33,419 bases of DNA from Salinimicrobium sp049687495. Its GTDB lineage: Bacteria > Bacteroidota > Bacteroidia > Flavobacteriales > Flavobacteriaceae. Under the pieces are notes generated by a model. It was not told the origin of the DNA. It saw only the letters and a list, made by a program, of their open reading frames with translations, and did not search any database. This document shows positions 31,998 through 33,419 of the stretch, piece after piece (position 1 is the first letter of the stretch; every line of letters starts with the position of its first letter). The stretch covers positions 1 through 33,419 of the forward strand of contig JBAVJB010000172.1 in assembly GCA_049687495.1 (NCBI GenBank). The letters run 5' to 3'. Position numbers and translations under genes: made by a program.

Positions 31998-32047
31998 CTT
32001 TCTGTTCCCCGTCACTTTTTGGTGGATTTTCTCTGGAACCCTGTTCA

Positions 32048-32064
32048 AAACCCTGTCAGGGTTT
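32048..32064 (-). terminator. Weak hairpin at the trehalase stop
   Basis: A 6-bp stem AAACCC/GGGTTT with a 5-base loop that spans the trehalase stop codon. Only four T follow on the minus strand, so terminator function is doubtful. Confidence 0.3.
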
Positions 32065-33419
32065 AAATAGTTTTCCCGGCGGCACCAATTCATCCAGCTT
32101 TTCAATATACTCCTCCGGCAGCAGCTCCAGCCCAAGCTGGTAAGAGGCATTCATCCAGCCAAATCCCGATTTGGTAATGTAGTCAAATTCGGTTCCCACG
32201 TTCCCATACTCCGCATATACTTTATGAGTAGCATTTACCACATCGTATTTCTCGGGAATCGTTCCGTTATAATCTGCCGCATTTTTAGTGATCATATATA
32301 GCCAGCGATAAATGAGCTCATGGGCTTCTTTATTGTAGCCGTAATTCAATAAACCTTGCCACAGCAGCATCTGGTGCGGCGCCCAACCATTGGGATAATC
32401 CCACTGCCGCTGGACATCGTTCGTGGCTGTTTTTTCTACGGAAGATTTTGCACTTGCCAAAATTCCACCTTTGGCCTTGAGATCCTGCATCAGGTTTTCC
32501 ACCATTCTTTCCGCTTTTTCTTCGGAAGGAATTTTCGCCCAGAGCGGGTAGAAATTGGTGGCGGAAATATAGCCGGTTTTTTCCCCTTTTTGGAAGTTAT
32601 AGTCGAAGTAGCTTCCCGCCTTTTCATCCCAGAGATATTCGTTTATCAGCTTTTTTCGGTTCTCGGCTTTTTGCTCCCAAAACTTTGAGGTGTAGGTTTT
32701 ACCTGAAGCAGCAGTAAAGCTGCCGCCGAAACATTTACCGATCAAATAAGCAAAATCCTTTTCATACTTATACAGCAGCGAGTTGAGATCGACTGTGTTC
32801 AAATTGGCTGCCCGGTTCTCCAGTCGCCAGGAAGTGTCATGTCCGCTCTCCCGAATGCTGCGGTCATGCCTGAAATAGTCATTTGCCTCCTCATCTTCAA
32901 TTTCCCCGGACTGATATTTTCTTCGGAAGGCGTCAGCTGAAATGCCGTACTTGGCTCCGAATTTTTTCAAGACCTCCCTAAAATGTCCTCTTTCGGTCTC
33001 CGGCGGAATGCCTATTCCCGAAGCAAAATACCGGTTGAGTCCGGTTTGAGTTAATCGCTTTCCCGGCTGCATCCATACCTGCTCGTATTCTTTTAGTGCG
33101 GCATTTAATGACTTCCGAAGCCATTGCTTATCCTTTTCTTCGGAAGCTTCAAAAACTTCCCTTATGAAAGAGGTGAGGAACGGAGGCTGCGTGCGGGTGA
33201 GGTAGTAGCTGCGATTGGCGTTGAGAATCTTTCCGTAGTGATCGATCTGGTAGACAAAATTATCTACCATAGCCCTGGCGAGATCGATCCTGCCATCGAG
33301 GATGAGCCCGATTCCCTCAAAATAACTGTCCCAGCCATACATTTCATTGAACCGGCCACCGGGAACGACGAACGGAACACCTTTTCCATTTTCCAATTTC
33401 AGAGAAAGCAATCCCGGCT
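32056..33419 (-). CDS. Trehalase (GH37), C-terminal part, N-terminus outside the window
   Basis: About 454 codons are visible and the frame is still open at the window edge, so the start and any signal peptide are missing. Both GH37 signatures are present: PGGRFNEMYGWDSYF near the visible start and QWDYPNGWAPHQM near 32395. The catalytic acid is expected in RESGHDTSWR (the Asp) and the base in PEKYDV (the Glu), both intact. The enzyme hydrolyses alpha,alpha-trehalose to two glucose molecules. Whether it is periplasmic (TreA-like) or cytoplasmic (TreF-like) cannot be decided without the N-terminus. It is followed by maeB after 109 bases. Confidence 0.95.
   Translation of the reverse strand, partial: PGLLSLKLENGKGVPFVVPGGRFNEMYGWDSYFEGIGLILDGRIDLARAMVDNFVYQIDHYGKILNANRSYYLTRTQPPFLTSFIREVFEASEEKDKQWLRKSLNAALKEYEQVWMQPGKRLTQTGLNRYFASGIGIPPETERGHFREVLKKFGAKYGISADAFRRKYQSGEIEDEEANDYFRHDRSIRESGHDTSWRLENRAANLNTVDLNSLLYKYEKDFAYLIGKCFGGSFTAASGKTYTSKFWEQKAENRKKLINEYLWDEKAGSYFDYNFQKGEKTGYISATNFYPLWAKIPSEEKAERMVENLMQDLKAKGGILASAKSSVEKTATNDVQRQWDYPNGWAPHQMLLWQGLLNYGYNKEAHELIYRWLYMITKNAADYNGTIPEKYDVVNATHKVYAEYGNVGTEFDYITKSGFGWMNASYQLGLELLPEEYIEKLDELVPPGKLFKP

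Overview
The window looks like a chromosome segment of a marine-type Flavobacteriaceae bacterium (Bacteroidota). This rests on gene content (sprA, a RemB-like protein, two Bacteroidota-type TonB proteins with an FPGC motif, a caa3-type oxidase assembly cluster with two subunit III genes) and on promoters of the Bacteroidota form TTG/TTTG-N17-19-TAnnTTTG. The species cannot be fixed from the sequence. Every gene I accept is on the minus strand, so transcription runs from high to low coordinates. I see no tRNA, rRNA, CRISPR array or insertion sequence.

Layout in transcription order. 33419-32056: the C-terminal part of a GH37 trehalase, cut by the window edge. 31946-29652: a malic enzyme with a phosphotransacetylase-like C-terminal domain, ended by a strong hairpin terminator. 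29410-20836: ruvA, the giant sprA (2380 aa, outer-membrane translocon of the type IX secretion and gliding system), gcvH with its own clear promoter, and a VanZ-like membrane protein. 20802-16365: two tandem TonB energy transducers and a RemB-like outer-membrane protein whose N-terminus carries the same Cys-plus-TonB_C-like module as the TonB pair. 16248-11175: a terminal-oxidase cluster (heme o synthase, two subunit III proteins, subunit IV, a Cys-less thioredoxin-fold-like protein, SCO, DUF420/CtaM-like, a small CxxC membrane protein). 11053-3279: an export operon (ABC ATPase, two FtsX/MacB-type permeases, adaptor, TolC-like channel, second adaptor), with tsaB as the last gene and a perfect terminator.

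The left end (1-3200) has a different character: a serine hydrolase of the NylB type, a complete tyrosine recombinase with an unusual N-terminal extension, and a very AT-rich truncated esterase-like gene. GC drops from about 50-60% in parts of the recombinase to about 27% in the esterase fragment. A 66-bp foldable inverted-repeat element lies just upstream of the recombinase. I read this end as accessory DNA next to a conserved core. The recombinase with its candidate site is the best candidate for something undescribed, but that is inference.

Other items to check are a palindrome family (TCAAAAATGNCATTTTTGA and variants) scattered in intergenic and coding DNA, mosaic repeats around the tonB genes, near-identical terminator stems after the two tonB genes, and TTG starts on conserved genes (tsaB, sprA, vanZ-like, cyoE).
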